From Antitrichia curtipendula (Eukaryota; Streptophyta; Bryopsida; Hypnales; Leucodontaceae), in NCBI GenBank assembly GCA_951230915.1, contig OX579638.1, positions 6,280,696 through 6,344,695 of the forward strand: a stretch of DNA of 64,000 nucleotides. The letters run 5' to 3'. Positions 1 to 11,649 of the stretch are shown piece by piece. A model generated the notes under the pieces. It searched no databases. It was given only the letters and a program-made list of their open reading frames with translations, and was not told where the DNA came from. Position 1 is the stretch's first letter; each line of letters opens with the position of its first letter. The position numbers were made by a program, and so were the translations under genes.

Positions 1-239
1 TTTTTGGCTTCAAATTTGATTAAACCCCTAAAAGACCAAGTTGCGTTTTTTGGCAACATAAAAATTTGGGGCAGATTCATGTGACTAGAGATTTCTATAA
101 TTTGGGCCCAAATTTTAATAAAAGGTGTGGACAAGGAAAATCTTTCATGTGCACTAAATTTCATGACATTTGGAAATATGAGTCAAAAGTTATGGCCTAA
201 TATGTGGTTTGTTTCTCAATTTGGGTAGTTTTGGGCAGA

Positions 240-935
240 TCTAAAAAAATTACTTTTTTCAAAATAAAAATTTGAAATTATATATATATCAATCATTCCA
301 TTTTGATCAATGAGTCAAAAGTTATGAGGTGTTTTATTTTGCGGGTAGTTATGGATTCTCTACTCTAGAATAAACTTTGAAGTGCTTTATTTTTTTTAAT
401 TTTCAACATTTTTGAAAACAAAACAAAACATAGGATGTAGATTGTTTATTACAACATTGTAACCATTGGGATGGGCAATTTTCAATCCCATAAATAAATT
501 GTTAACAATTTTGTATTTTGAGTCATTCTCTTCATTTTTCTACTTACAATTTTTTTCCTATATGTTGTACAATTCCAATTGATCTAAAAAATTTCAAGCA
601 TGTAGCCAATTTGCCTTGAAGCATGAATCCAAAGAGTAACCACCATTTTGGACATTTTTTCGTACAAATGTGACCTTGTAAAGTGCAGCTGCCCAATTTT
701 TCACAGGGACCCTAATATTTTTTTGTCATTTCAAACGCCAATATCTTGCAATCTACAGGGTGGAAATTTCTGAAATTTTTTCCACATCTTCTCAATCTAG
801 CGTACTACAAGATCCTATGGTAACATGTGTCCAAAAATGATTTTTTTCAAAAATTTGGTACTTGTACTAAAAATTGCACTTTTTGAGCGTTTTTGGTGAT
901 AACATAGTCAGAGAAACTTTAGGGATTAAAATATT
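240..935. repeat. Dispersed AT-rich repeat, copy 1
   Basis: This AT-rich stretch has a diverged colinear partner in the same orientation at about 11650-12345. Shared landmarks in the same order: the phrase around 'gagtcaaaagttatg' (about 310), 'accattgggat' (about 460), 'atcttgcaatct' (about 740), a block with 'gaaatttctgaaattttttcc' spacing, and 'actttagggattaa' near the end. I saw no coding potential. The repeat type is unknown; it could be an old LTR or internal retroelement sequence. The similarity was judged by eye only. Confidence 0.55.
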
Positions 936-1825
936 GGTTTGCATACTAGTTCATCTAACTATATGGATACAATTTTTAAATCATATTTACAACTATTGTT
1001 CGAGAATCATCATTAAATTATTATTATTCTAAGTTGCACTTTATAATACATCTTCAGAATTTTGTAAATTTGGACTCCTGCCCCTTCCAGTTCCAAAAAT
1101 GAAGAGGCTTGTCAAATTTGGCAGTTTTATGACATTTTCCTCCTTTGTGACTGCATTCGAGCTCCGAATGCTCCGAGTGTCTCGTACGTGGAGTCATTGG
1201 ATTGAGGATGATATTTTCTGCAAGCTCGGAACGGAATGTCCTTCGGGCGAAAGGGATAAGCTCAGAAAATCCATCCCGAATTGGCCCTTCAGTTGAAAAT
1301 CAGCAGAGAGTGACTCCTCTCATTTCAAATAATATAAAATTCTTGAAGCGAAGTCTACAGCAAAAGGGGAGTCCAGTGCTACCTCCCTGCCTCTTTTGGG
1401 ATTACGGTAATTTTCAAAAAGAGGACACATGAGTGAGTTCACTCAGTTCCGGTTAAAGGAAGCCCGGGCATTTGGGGAGAAATGCTTCCGTTCAGTTCAT
1501 GTAAGAGAAACCCGGCCATGACGGACGGATGCTCTCAGAATGATTCGTGTTACGTAACCTCAAGGTAACGTATTCCTGTCCTGTGAAGTTAGTGTACTCT
1601 ACAGTAGGCTCCCTCCACTGCCTCTTTTGTCTTTTTCCCGGTGTGAGGTATACCTACTTTCCTAACTGAAGCTCCCTTTCTCCTGGTGTTTTCTCACTGG
1701 GATGGGGCCCAGCGTCCCAGCCCGCATCGCCCATCTTTGCCTCGGAAGGTCCAGATTGACGAGACAAACTGCCGAGAATCACACAGCTAAGCTACTCGAA
1801 TCCCGTCGGAGCAAGCACTTTCCTC
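936..1825. other. Stretch without a supported gene
   Basis: Base composition changes from AT-rich to more balanced at about 1080. Short open frames exist here but have no recognisable motif. Nothing further can be supported. Confidence 0.4.
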
Positions 1826-1942
1826 GGAAAGGCCGGAAAGGCCGGAAAGGCCAGAAAGACCAGAAAGTTGAGAGTTTCAGCTGGGAACAGTGGGAACAGT
1901 GGGAACAGTGGGAAGTGGGAAATTGAACTGAACTGAACTGGC
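1826..1942. repeat. Cluster of three short tandem repeats
   Basis: Three microsatellites lie side by side. The first is a 9-bp unit ggaaaggcc repeated about four and a half times (1826-1867, decaying to agaaagacc). The second is a 9-bp unit tgggaacag repeated three to four times (1882-1915). The third is a 5-bp unit aactg repeated about four times (1922-1942). Open frames crossing this stretch on the minus strand are low-complexity artefacts of the repeats. Confidence 0.85.
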
Positions 1943-2196
1943 TGGGGTTCCCCGTTCAGTTCCATGGAACTGAGCGGAAAGGAGGGAGGGTAAGAGATTC
2001 CGTCATTTCCGTCAATTCCGTGTGGGTAACTCTTCAGTCGGTCCATTCCGCACACGTTAAGAGCCTCGGTGGCTGATTCGTCCCATTTCAAGGCACCGTT
2101 AGAAAGCAGAATCCGCCGGAGGAGAAGTTTGGCCGATTCGGTCGCAGAATCGACAGAGATGGCCGATTCTGACGCTCCCACCGCGTTCCCTCACCT

Positions 2197-2320
2197 CTTA
2201 ACGTAAGAGAACGCGCCTGTCGAGGCGCATTCTGCACGGGAGCTCGCCCAAGAGCTCGCCCTGCCGGGCTTGCTCCCATGCAGAATGCGCCTCGACAGGC
2301 GCGTTCTCTAGTACGTTAAG
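2197..2320. repeat. Foldback hairpin element 1
   Basis: Arms 2206-2236 and 2279-2309 are perfect 31-bp inverted repeats around a GC-rich loop of about 42 bp. The flanks cttaacgta (2197) and tacgttaag (to 2320) extend the pairing, with two unpaired bases on the right. Each arm also contains its own small palindrome, gcgcct...aggcgc. The loop shares ctcgccct, ccgggcttgc and similar words with the second hairpin at 2448-2580. It is probably a foldback-type or MITE-like mobile element; no transposase or clear target duplication was seen. Confidence 0.75.
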
Positions 2321-2381
2321 GTCAGTCCCCGCCAATTCAGGCCTTCTGAAGGCATGGTTAGGTGCGGGAATTAGCCATGCA

Positions 2382-2421
2382 GGCCGATTCTGCCAAGGGA
2401 GGGCCGATTCTGCCAAGGGAA
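2382..2421. repeat. Direct duplication of about 20 bp
   Basis: The phrase ggccgattctgccaaggga occurs twice in direct succession between the two hairpins. Single copies of ggccgattc also occur near 2132 and 2161, so this word is a local repeated motif. Confidence 0.8.
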
Positions 2422-2447
2422 CTTCTCCAGTAACGCGGGGAACTGCC

Positions 2448-2580
2448 CTTAACGTTAGGGAACAGTCCGCATGCTGCGGATTCTGCAGCAGCGCGCGGCC
2501 ACAGGTCTCGCCCTCCGGGCTTGCCCAGTGCCGCTTGCTGCTGCAGAATCCGCAGCATGCGGACCGTTCTCTAGTACGTA
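2448..2580. repeat. Foldback hairpin element 2
   Basis: Arms 2465-2490 and 2539-2564 are perfect 26-bp inverted repeats. The outer flanks (cttaacgttaggga on the left, gttctctagtacgta on the right) resemble those of hairpin 1. The arm carries an internal palindrome tccgca-tgc-tgcgga, different in sequence from that in hairpin 1 but at the same place, between a GGAAC-like word and the word attctgca. The two elements therefore belong to one structural family with different stem sequences. Confidence 0.75.
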
Positions 2581-4030
2581 CAGCACCAGTGCAGCTGAAA
2601 AGCAAGCCGGACAGTCAGGGAGAACCGAGGATAAACCTAATTACCGGCACTTTTCCATCTGGCGGGCTGGGAATCAGCGGGAATCAGCGGGAAAGAGGGG
2701 AAAGAGGGGCGGTTTTAGCCATGGCGGGCGGGCGGACATTCACGTGGCGAGGGGTTTGGAAGAGAAAAGACGCCATCTTACAGTATTCTATTAGGAACGA
2801 ACTGAGTTAAATGGTTCTATTGGTGGTTCATGGTTTACTTAAATGAAGGTATAAGAAAGACGGAGTCCAAGTCCTCACTTGGATGGATTGGAGGAAATGT
2901 ACTAAAAGAAAAAAGCTCCAAATTTCCTATATTGTGTTTTCACTGGAAAGACCTCAGGGCGGTCGTTTTTCCGGATAATAGATCTCCAAAAAATACTATG
3001 TTGGAGATCCCTCAAAGCATCACCAACAATGTTGGGAAAGTTCATCTCGGCAAAATTCCAATTATTTATTTAATTGCTAAAACTTTTGGTTTGTCTCAAT
3101 CATCCTACAATTGTTATTTTGCCTCTCAAAACAATCATCTATATTAAAACATTGGTTTAGAGACTATCATTAATGAAGGGTCTACTTGGGGTAGTTCAAC
3201 CCCCCATGTGAAAGCAAGGTTTATATTTATTGCATCCTTTTAGTAGTAGACTTCAACCAATGACAAGGTTTCTAGTGTCTAAAAGTAAAGTAAATCTCCG
3301 TCATTGTTAATTCAATTAACTACTCGTATTAGAAAAAAGTGTTTATCATGGCAAAGTTATCAGTCCCAGTAAAATTGCAACATTTGTCATGCTAAAGATA
3401 ATATTTGAAGAAGGTCAAATGTTTATTGCACACTTTTCATCCAAACAATATTGGTTTTGACTTGTTCTGCATACTACTAAAGTTGCTCTTATACTAAATT
3501 AAACAAAGTTAATTATTAAAAAATGAGCTTACAAGTATTAACACTAAATGTGAAGAATTATAAATGTGAGCATGTTTGTCAAGTATTATAATGGATTCCA
3601 GATAATATTTCTTATTATTAATGCAAATATGTCAATAACAAGGAAGCAAATTTGGATGAATTCATGTGTTAAGATATTTACAAATAGTGCCACATGCAAA
3701 GTTATATTCATGACACTATATTTCCTATAAAGCTATGATACTAAACAATTTTTAGTGTACATTATTCTATGAGCATTTTTCTAATTATGCAAGATGGGGG
3801 TTCTTTCTTAAAGCATATCGTGTGTGCAAATTGCAATTTGAATATATTGAATGGAAAAGTTGTGGTCTTTCAAGAATTCTATGGGTTTTTTCAAGTATTC
3901 TTCTTTAAAACTCACTAAATTTGTACCCCTATAAGAATTATGGAACATCTAGATTGACATACCTTACTAGTTTTCTTAGTGAAGTGTGATGTACTAGAGA
4001 GAAGGGAGCAAGCTTTACCCAATGCACTAT
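2581..4030. other. Stretch without a supported gene
   Basis: AT-rich from about 2800 onward. An open frame at 2830-3147 (105 residues) has no recognisable motif and I do not call it a gene. Confidence 0.4.
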
Positions 4031-4158
4031 AGGGCAAAATACATTACATTTTCCACATTCTATTGTTCATGAAAAGGTATTATGAGTTCAGAGGCCAAAG
4101 TGTATTACATTTTCCACATTTTATTGTTCATGAAAGAATAATATGAGTTCACCATGTG
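4031..4158. repeat. Tandem duplication, about 66-bp unit
   Basis: Two adjacent copies share the words attacattttccacatt, tattgttcatgaaa and atgagttca in the same order, with a few substitutions. Non-coding. Confidence 0.75.
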
Positions 4159-4559
4159 ATAGAGTGCAAATTCAACTAATATTTAACACATGAACATGCA
4201 AAGTCTAATATATTTTTCACATGGTAATACATTTCCAAAAATAAAGTGATTTTACCATGTGATTTTTTGTTGAGGACATTATCCTATAAGCATTGTCTTT
4301 GGTGAGATTCCCTTGAACTGTAATAGACAAGTCTCTTCTACATTCATATGTGGTTCATACTTCATCTATACAAGATAAGAAGTGTGAATAGATTTGTACA
4401 TTGTACAATATGATATTATATGTACAAGACTACACAATATAATGTACTATAATATATAATACATATATTGTTATACAATATAATATATAGCATATGGTAT
4501 TGCATACAAATATTGATATTCTCACTCCTTTTGTACATAATATTTTGTCCCTTCTTAAT

Positions 4560-4692
4560 CCCATTATCATGGGGTAATCTATTACCATAAGGTCAAATTT
4601 ATATCATTACTATAAGGTAATTGTGAGTCACTTCTAATGCATTACCATGAGATAATTGTGAGTCATTCATAATGCATTACCATGAGGTAATG
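4560..4692. repeat. Short diverged tandem repeat before the CACTA-type element
   Basis: Imperfect repeats built from the words aattgtgagtca, aatgcattaccatga and ggtaat occur three to four times. They end directly at the left terminus of the CACTA-type element at 4693. Confidence 0.6.
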
Positions 4693-5401
4693 CACTATAA
4701 GAAAAGCACGTTTTTGGTGGCGTTTAGCAACAAACGTGTTGTGTTTTTTCAAATGTCAGATGTTCTAAAACAACTTGTTGGATGTTGGTCTGGACGTCTC
4801 AAACAACATAGGCTATTTATCCTATATCGTTTGTTGCACCATGGACAAAGAATGAATATAAATATGATCCTTAAAATGTTCATTTTTATGTAATTTTTCC
4901 ATCAAAATAAAATTGATGGTAAATGGTAAGTTTTTTTACTTCTTGGTGAATTCTACATTTTTTTTGTTGTTTATTTTTATTTTTTAATTTATGTTAACTA
5001 CTTATTTTTTGAAAAAATGGATTGGATGAAAAGAATGGGATGGATGAAAAAATAGGTTGGATGAAAAACGTCAAATTCTCTGATGACCATGTCATCCACC
5101 ACATTAGACGCGGTTAAGTTAAAAAATAAAATTACGTGGCAGTGCCCGTCCGAGTGGCGCCTCTGTGGCACTTAGGTGCCTTCCATGTGTCGACCTCTGA
5201 GGACCTCAATAGGCTTTGTTGTCACCCACGTTTTTGGAAAAACAAGTACAAAAGTGATGCGTTCTTCCAGATTTTCACATGTTTTTACCCTGTCTAATCA
5301 AACAAATTTTAGGAGACGTCAACGCTGATTATTTTTGCATCATACACAACGCATTCTCGCGGGTTTTTTGACGTTTCAAAAAAGTCCGTTTTCTTATAGT
5401 G
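4693..5401. mobile_element. Non-autonomous CACTA-type DNA transposon
   Basis: The left end reads cactataagaaaa and the right end ttttcttatagtg, a perfect 13-bp terminal inverted repeat starting with the CACTA signature. This is typical of plant EnSpm/CACTA elements. The element is 709 bp long and carries no transposase. Inside are a roughly 20-bp repeat (ggatgaaaa words near 5030-5070) and sub-terminal words around 'acgtttttgg' and 'gacgtc'. Flanking bases are atg on the left and ata on the right, so the expected 3-bp duplication is at best imperfect. Confidence 0.8.
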
Positions 5402-6260
5402 ATAATCAAATTTTTACCTCCAAGACATTCTCTTGTTACTTAGGGAAAGAGAAGAGATTTCTCTTATTAAATCCCATGAGGAATTCAACTCTATCTTCCA
5501 TGTGTACTTCAATTGAATGATAGTATCTTTAAACTACAATTCTTCTTTAGTCAAAAGTTAGAAATACTTTTGTTGGATTGTTTTGCATGAGACATGATAA
5601 ACACTCTAAGAGGATCTCCATTTAGCCTTTATTCTAATCCCTCAGAACGATACCAAAAATCTCTATATTTGTATGAAATCAAATTTGGGAATATATATTT
5701 TTGAAAGCACTTTAAATTATTTTATAAAATAAATCTCGAAATTTGAAAATTATATAAGTTGGTCAAATCATGAGCAAGTTTTAGCAAATTTAAATGTGCC
5801 CTCTTTTTTCTTTACCTTGCATTGGAGGATATTTAGAGGTGATTTTTCATTCAATGTTTGGATCTGGATATCTTTGTGTCTATTTTATGATATTGTTTGG
5901 GATGTTTCTAATGAGAATGTTTTCAAGTTTTTATTCCGTAAAACAAAAGATTTGTTTAAACAGTAGGAAGCAAGATACGTTTTTTGGATTTTCTATATCA
6001 CCAATTTGGCAATCAATTGTTGCCTGAGACATCCTATTTTTGCTATTTTTAACTCTATTAGTAAAAATGAAAGATTTGATGAATTCTAAGCCCAAGCTCA
6101 TATAGAATTGGTAAAAAGTTGTTAAAAAACCCCCTCAAATTCCATGTAGACTTGTCAATTACCCCTAAACCATGTTAGGTTTTCTATCGCCAAAATCATT
6201 TATGGTAGAACCACCCATTGCCAACCAAAGATGCATACCCAGCTTGTAGGATGCATCTAT
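5402..6260. other. Stretch without a supported gene
   Basis: AT-rich sequence. Short open frames (for example 5794-6027) show no recognisable motif. Confidence 0.4.
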
Positions 6261-6321
6261 TTCCAACCAAGGCTCGAATAGGTTTCCAACCAAGGCTTGA
6301 ATAGGTTTCCAACCAAAGTTT
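6261..6321. repeat. 23-bp tandem repeat, about 2.6 units
   Basis: The unit ttccaaccaaggctYgaata plus ggt starts at 6261, 6284 and 6307, an exact 23-bp period. The third copy is partial. Non-coding. Confidence 0.85.
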
Positions 6322-6624
6322 GAAATGTGATTTTTTCTCCTTTGCAAGGTTGGGACTATAAAGTCGTGAGTCGTGACACATGTACTAATGTAGTGAGCAA
6401 GAAAATAGAAAGTAGTGAGTGGGAAAGTAGTTCTGGAATGATTGGAATTGGAAAACTCTCTATATTGGGCATAGGTTGAGGCCAACTTTTGGCTTTTAAA
6501 ATTCATAGTAATTTGAGTTTAAGGAAAAAAATCATGAAAAATTGACAATGTCCATCATTTCTACCTTTAAATGGGGCTATAAATTTACATTGCCTTTTAC
6601 TGCTCCAAAGCAAGCACGGAATCG

Positions 6625-6876
6625 CTTAAGGGTCAGGGAGGATTAATCCCTGTATTGCCCCGTATTTTACCCTTGCAGAAAACACTAGAATTTTTTATTT
6701 GCTCAAGATGACAAAATTTTCAAATTTTGAATTCATATTTGCAATCAGAGGCCCTAAATTAGCTAGGAGACGTGGAGAAATACAAAATTTAAGCGGCACA
6801 AAATAGGGGGCAATTTTTACATTTTTCCCTTTGATGGAGCAATACAGGGGTCAATCCTCCCTGGCCCTCGCGTAAG
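6625..6876. mobile_element. MITE family A, copy 1
   Basis: Long imperfect terminal inverted repeats (6625-6658 and 6839-6876) share cagggaggatt and cctgtattgc, with a 4-base indel near the outer end. The interior contains gaattcatatttgc, then atcagag and ccctaaa, which recur in the element at 9491-9727. Length is about 252 bp and there is no open frame of note. The superfamily is not assigned because I could not fix a target duplication. Confidence 0.7.
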
Positions 6877-6879
6877 TGG

Positions 6880-8645
6880 TCGACTACGGGTGGTTCTGCC
6901 TTACTCTGGTTGGGAGGGTTTGAGTGAGGGTGTTCGAAGCCCTGAGAACGGCCCTGTACTGTCGTGAGTCACAGCCCCTCTGTATGTTCAGCGGCGCCGG
7001 CACTGTAAGGTAGCGGTCGAAGACATCCGGCAGATCACTTTTCGGAATTCTTCGGAAATGCACGCCTCCGTCCGTCTGAAGAAAACCAAAGCATCCCACC
7101 CCACCCCACCCCACCCCACCCCACCCAGCAAGAGCCCGGCTTTGATGAGATGCTCCGTGAGTCCGTCCTTCAATAATAGAACGTGAGAGGGCGGAATCCG
7201 AGGCATTCGGTCTCCAATTCGGCAGTGCTGGATTGGAATGCGCATTGCCGCATTCCAGCTCCCATTGCATACAGCGAGCGGCAAGCCCAATTCCCCATTC
7301 CCCATCCTATCTGCCAATCCAAGCGAGCGGGATTGCGGGAAGGAAGACGAGTCATACCAGCGCCACACCGGTACCGGCGGGCGAGTGAGCGAGCGAGGTG
7401 GTCATTTGCCGCGCACCAGTTAAGTGAAGTGAAAGGTTCCCCGCTCGCACTCGTTGTCCCGTCCCGCCGTTCATCAGTTAAGTTAGTCCGTTCGGAGTGC
7501 GTCATCTACGCACCGTCGACATCCCACCGCTGTCTATACATATATACCCGTGAGGGGCAATACGGTAGTATCGATCGGACTGGGACCGTGCCAGGACCTA
7601 CTTGGTACTATTTAACCAATGAATCTCTTAAGCTTTCACCAGTAGCTCTTCCAGGGAAGACGTACCGCAGCCGATACCACTGCTTCCGGACGCCTAGACG
7701 TCGTCCTGATAATTATAGAGCGGACTCTCTTCCACCGGGACTCCTTCACCTTGCTCACTGGTCGCACTAGCTAGCTACTCCTCCTGGCTTGGTCAAGCTT
7801 GGACGTCTGATCTCTCGGGTGGTTTCGGGGCACGCAGAGAGATCGACCGTGATGATCGATCAGCATCTTGCGTGATAGTCAGTAGCAGTGACTGTCTAGT
7901 GAGCAGCAGCTTCTGTCAGAAAACGTAGGTACGAACCGTGCAGTTGTTATCATCGGACCCCTGGTACTTTCCTGTAAAGATCGATTGATGGCAGCCTCAT
8001 CTCCGCAAGCTAGCTAGCTTCCAAGTTCTTTTCATTTCTTTGGATTGGATGAGATCCTTTGACCTTTCCATTACCTATTGGAGCAATGGAGCGACAGCCT
8101 TTCACTGATTATCTCTCTCGTCTATGTTGCAGATTCTTCATTTGCCTTGCATAGATGCAGCCATCCAGCGCAGTATGTTTTCCTGGCTGATGATGGGCGT
8201 CAGTCTCTTGGCAAAAGAAGGATCTGCAACATAAACCAGAAAAGATAGTCGATCTTTGTCACTTGGAGATTGCAGGATTGCGACAGTCACAAGTACACAG
8301 AGTTAGTTTGGTCCTTCCTTGACTTCTGTTGAGAAGTGTACCTCGTCTTTGTGCTTGATCCATCTCAATAATGACTGTTTACGACATGAAAAGTGTTTCA
8401 GAAAAATTTGGAACAGTGTAACATGATTCTGATTGTCCTCATTAGTACTGACGAACGTGGCAGGGGGGTTCAGGCCTTTGGGGTCATCGTGTATTTGAGA
8501 TATAGACCCGCCAGACATCTCATCTTTGAATGAGCAAGGTTTTTTGATGCTCGCTGCTGTGTACAACGTCGTGGGTACCCACTGAAGTGAACTCGCTGAT
8601 ACTCCTCAAGGTATTGCAAACCTTTGAAATATGACACACTTTCAG
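6880..8645 (+). other. GC-rich stretch, possible transcript 5' region
   Basis: Base composition is clearly more GC-rich than either side. A 195-codon open frame at 7183-7770 has no recognised domain, is rich in Arg, Ser and Pro, and crosses a TATA-like word (tatacatatatac, about 7535), so I do not call it a protein. The stretch precedes two small exon-like segments at 8646-9054 and may be the promoter and leader of that gene. Confidence 0.25.
7096..7126. repeat. (CCCCA)n microsatellite
   Basis: About six copies of the 5-base unit ccacc/cccca in a row. On the minus strand this reads as a glycine/tryptophan-rich low-complexity frame, which I take as an artefact. Confidence 0.9.
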
Positions 8646-9054
8646 ATGAAGAGCCATGTCAAGGTGAAGCGCGAAAGACGATGCAGGCCTAGCCTACCTT
8701 CACTGTGAGTATTAACCAGGATGTTCTTTGTACTTGTTTCCAGATTTCTCTGATTTCTGGGGTTGCTTTTATTTCGCACTGTTTGATCTTCTTTGTTGCT
8801 GTACTGCTGAAGTTGATTGTCATCGATGAAGAACTTTCTGCGTGATTTTAGCAGACTTTTACTTTAACGACTTACTAAAAACTAAACTAACAAACATTGA
8901 TGTTATCAAACTATTTATTAATAGTAACTTGTAGACTGTTTTTTTTAATGTTCTAAAGCAGGCTAGATGATCGAAACCAGCACCGATGTTATGAGAGGAT
9001 GATGAGCAACCTAATACCAACCAGGGTTCGTAGTGGTCCGTCCAACCAGACCAT
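8646..9054 (+). CDS. Possible two-exon fragment of an unknown gene
   Basis: Exon-like segment 1 (8646-8704) starts at an ATG, encodes a basic peptide beginning MKSHVKVKRERRC, and ends at a good donor (ct/GTGAGT). Segment 2 (8962-9054) follows a plausible acceptor (aaagcag) and stays open in the joined frame, reading LDDRNQHRCYERMMSN and onward. It ends at another GTGAGT donor. I could not find a continuing exon that keeps the frame: the acceptor at about 10018 leads to a stop. No family recognised. This could be a real small gene or chance splice-like sites. Confidence 0.25.
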
Positions 9055-9490
9055 GTGAGTTACGAAGTATTTGGTGGAAATGTGGAATTCAAGGATGAGG
9101 GAGGATGAGTCAGTTCAGATAGGCATGCCGCACCATCTTGTGACACGCGTTCAGAGTCTAGAAAATTTAGAGAATGGTTAGTCATCAGGGTATCCATACG
9201 TTAATATTGTGGTTACGGCCGGTATCCACTTTGCCCCAGTCCTGCCGTCGCTGTTTGATTTGCACCACCCAATGTGTACCACTGGGCCCAGGACGGATGC
9301 AGCTTTTTCTTGTATTAGATTTTACCGCTCGTAATGTTTTGGACTTTTGCTGACAAAGGAGGAATCTTTCTAAAGTCATTGGGAGTGTGACTTCATTCAC
9401 GCTCAGACTGTAACATGAGCAGATTACTGTATTATATGGAAAGTTGATGACTGTGTAAGTGAACAAATCATAAATTACAATTTCAGGGCA

Positions 9491-9727
9491 GCAGCTTGCT
9501 GGGGCTAGGGAGAACTGACCCCCTCGCTCGGCCCTGCGGGCAAACCCTTTTTTTTGGACATTATTTTTTTTGCAAATTATGAATTCATATTTGCGATCAG
9601 AGACCCCAAACTTGTGGTATGAAGTCCAGAACATACCCTGGAACGGCGCAAAGTAGTGGGATTTTTATTTACATGCACCCCTGGTAAGGCCGAGCGAGGG
9701 GGTCAATCCACCCCGATCCTTGCTGGG
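9491..9727. mobile_element. MITE family A, copy 2
   Basis: Terminal inverted repeats (about 9491-9533 and 9688-9727) share the perfect segment tgaccccctcgctcggcc. Interior words gaattcatatttgc, atcagag and accccaaac match copy 1 at 6625-6876. The two copies have different inverted-repeat sequences at the tips but the same core, so they are diverged members of one family. MITE B begins within three bases of its right end. Confidence 0.7.
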
Positions 9728-9729
9728 AC

Positions 9730-9926
9730 CTCAATATTTTGGTTGCACGAGCTACTTTGGGAGGTGGGCCCTCGTCTTAATGGCACCCTCTCAAATTTCT
9801 GGCTTTCTCATTTTAGGGGTCCGGGAGGCTTTTTTTTTTTTTAATTTTTTAAAAACCAAAAAACAACAGGGGCAGGTTTTACCCCATCCACCCCTCCTAC
9901 ATTAGCTCGTGCAACCAAAACATTGA
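9730..9926. mobile_element. MITE B, 197 bp
   Basis: Ends 9730-9754 and 9903-9926 form inverted repeats of about 25 bp with one mismatch (core ttggttgcacgagcta). A T-rich tract occupies the middle (about 9830-9850). It abuts MITE A copy 2, which suggests insertion into or next to that element's end. No coding capacity. Confidence 0.7.
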
Positions 9927-11649
9927 GATCCGTGGCTGTCCCGTGGACGAAGTCCATCTGTTTTTGGCTCAATACCTCCAAAAATATTAATGCCGGCCCC
10001 AACATATCCTTCTTCTTAGATCCACGTGCTGCAGCGCTTACAGGCTGTCAGTCTGGTTTGCGTCATCCCAGCTCTGAAAAGCAAATTTCGCGAATGAACA
10101 AGTAAGCTTATCATTAGGAACATCACGGCATCTGGTCATGTTGTAAGATAACTTACCTGCTTTGCTTTGCGTCTGGATCTGCAACTCTCTGGATTCTACC
10201 GATTCAGTTACTGTCAGCAGTCGTGAAATTCTGAAATCCGAATTTCTGAAATGATAGGATCTGAATGAAATACAGAATATAGGAGCAAATCAGCGGGCTA
10301 CAGTACTCCCAGGAACCACGCATGTCTCTTGTAAGGTAGGTGGTTCAAAAAGCGATACTTTAAGGGCTGTTGGACCTTTTTGATGGTTTTCAGATGCCCA
10401 AAAATATTTTCTCTTATTTTTCACTTGAAGAAAAATTGATGCGGAATCTTACACAAGTGGTTTCATATTTTTCGGAGCATTTATGAATTACTTATGAATT
10501 TTCAAAGAATTTTGTCACATGCACCTATTTGTGATCCTAGGTCTTGCAAAACTCACTCATGTGCAGTCTGAAAAAAGATATGGCTTGACCAAAAACAAAA
10601 AATTGCATGACATTCAAAAAATAATACACAAGGTTCCTAAATGCACCCTTTACTAAATTTAAACAGATCTTACATTCTTTTAACATTTGTAAGAAGTCAA
10701 TTGGGCAATCAATTCCCATTTTGAAAAATTAAATGGACATACTCCAACTTTGAAATGGACTCTCCCTGACTCTTATTCCATCCATTGACAACCCTTAATT
10801 ATGCAACACAATGCACTAAGAGAGGTTGGCAGTCCATTTCATAACCATTTCGTTTCCATTTCAGAGCTCCCTACAGGACATTCTAAAGAAGAGGATTGCA
10901 TTTCAAGCCACCTATCTTACTACCTAAAAGAATGGTCTCAAAGCTGCATGACCTTGTTCAAGAACATTGAGGTTAGAATTAGGAGTTTGAACTCGCATGG
11001 TTGCTGAAACTTTCCAATTTTTTCCAACAATATTATATGTGTGAGAAATAGTGACTAGTGAGAGCAATTGAAATTATATTTCTTTGACAAAGTATGAATT
11101 TGTTATGAATATTTGAAGTGTCCAATGCATCATGGCCCAAAAGAGTCTGTAGACTACCTTAGAACCAACAAACTCTAAATCTATCATGCTCATTTTGCTC
11201 ACCTAAAGCAATCATAGTTATAGTATTTTCTAATATGGGAGGCCTAAAAAGTAAATTCTTACAATGAATTTGCACTATAAAGTTAGAAGTTTCTAATGAA
11301 GTCACTAATCACTCCATTATCATCATGTGAGACATGCATTGAAGCCAAAATCTTACAAATTGAAAAACCATAATGGGATCATTGCCTAGGTGTCCACTAT
11401 GGGTCACCTGACCACAATGGGCTAATCTACCTTATTCTAAAGGCAAACTTTCATGTGGAGTTGGAGGTATGGTGACATGATTTCAAATTTTTTTTTGGAA
11501 GATAGGAAATCATATCAACTTTTGGGGAATATAATTTTTTTTCAATCAATGCCTAGGCGCAAAAATTATACCACCAAAAGTCCAAAAAGTAGCTCAAGGG
11601 GGCGAGGGGTAATCCAAAAAATTCACAAAAAATTAAGTTTTTTAATTTT
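9927..11649. other. Stretch without a supported gene
   Basis: A pyrimidine-rich acceptor-like site (about 10000-10018) and a donor-like caa/GTAAGC (about 10101) bracket an exon-sized segment, but no open joined frame was found. From 10300 on the sequence is AT-rich with no supported feature. Confidence 0.35.

Noticed and set aside
7183..7770. A 195-residue protein
   Set aside because: GC-rich chance frame with no domain and a TATA-like word inside it. No neighbour supports it.
10001..10100. Third exon of the small gene at 8646-9054
   Set aside because: The splice signals look good, but joining in phase gives an early stop.
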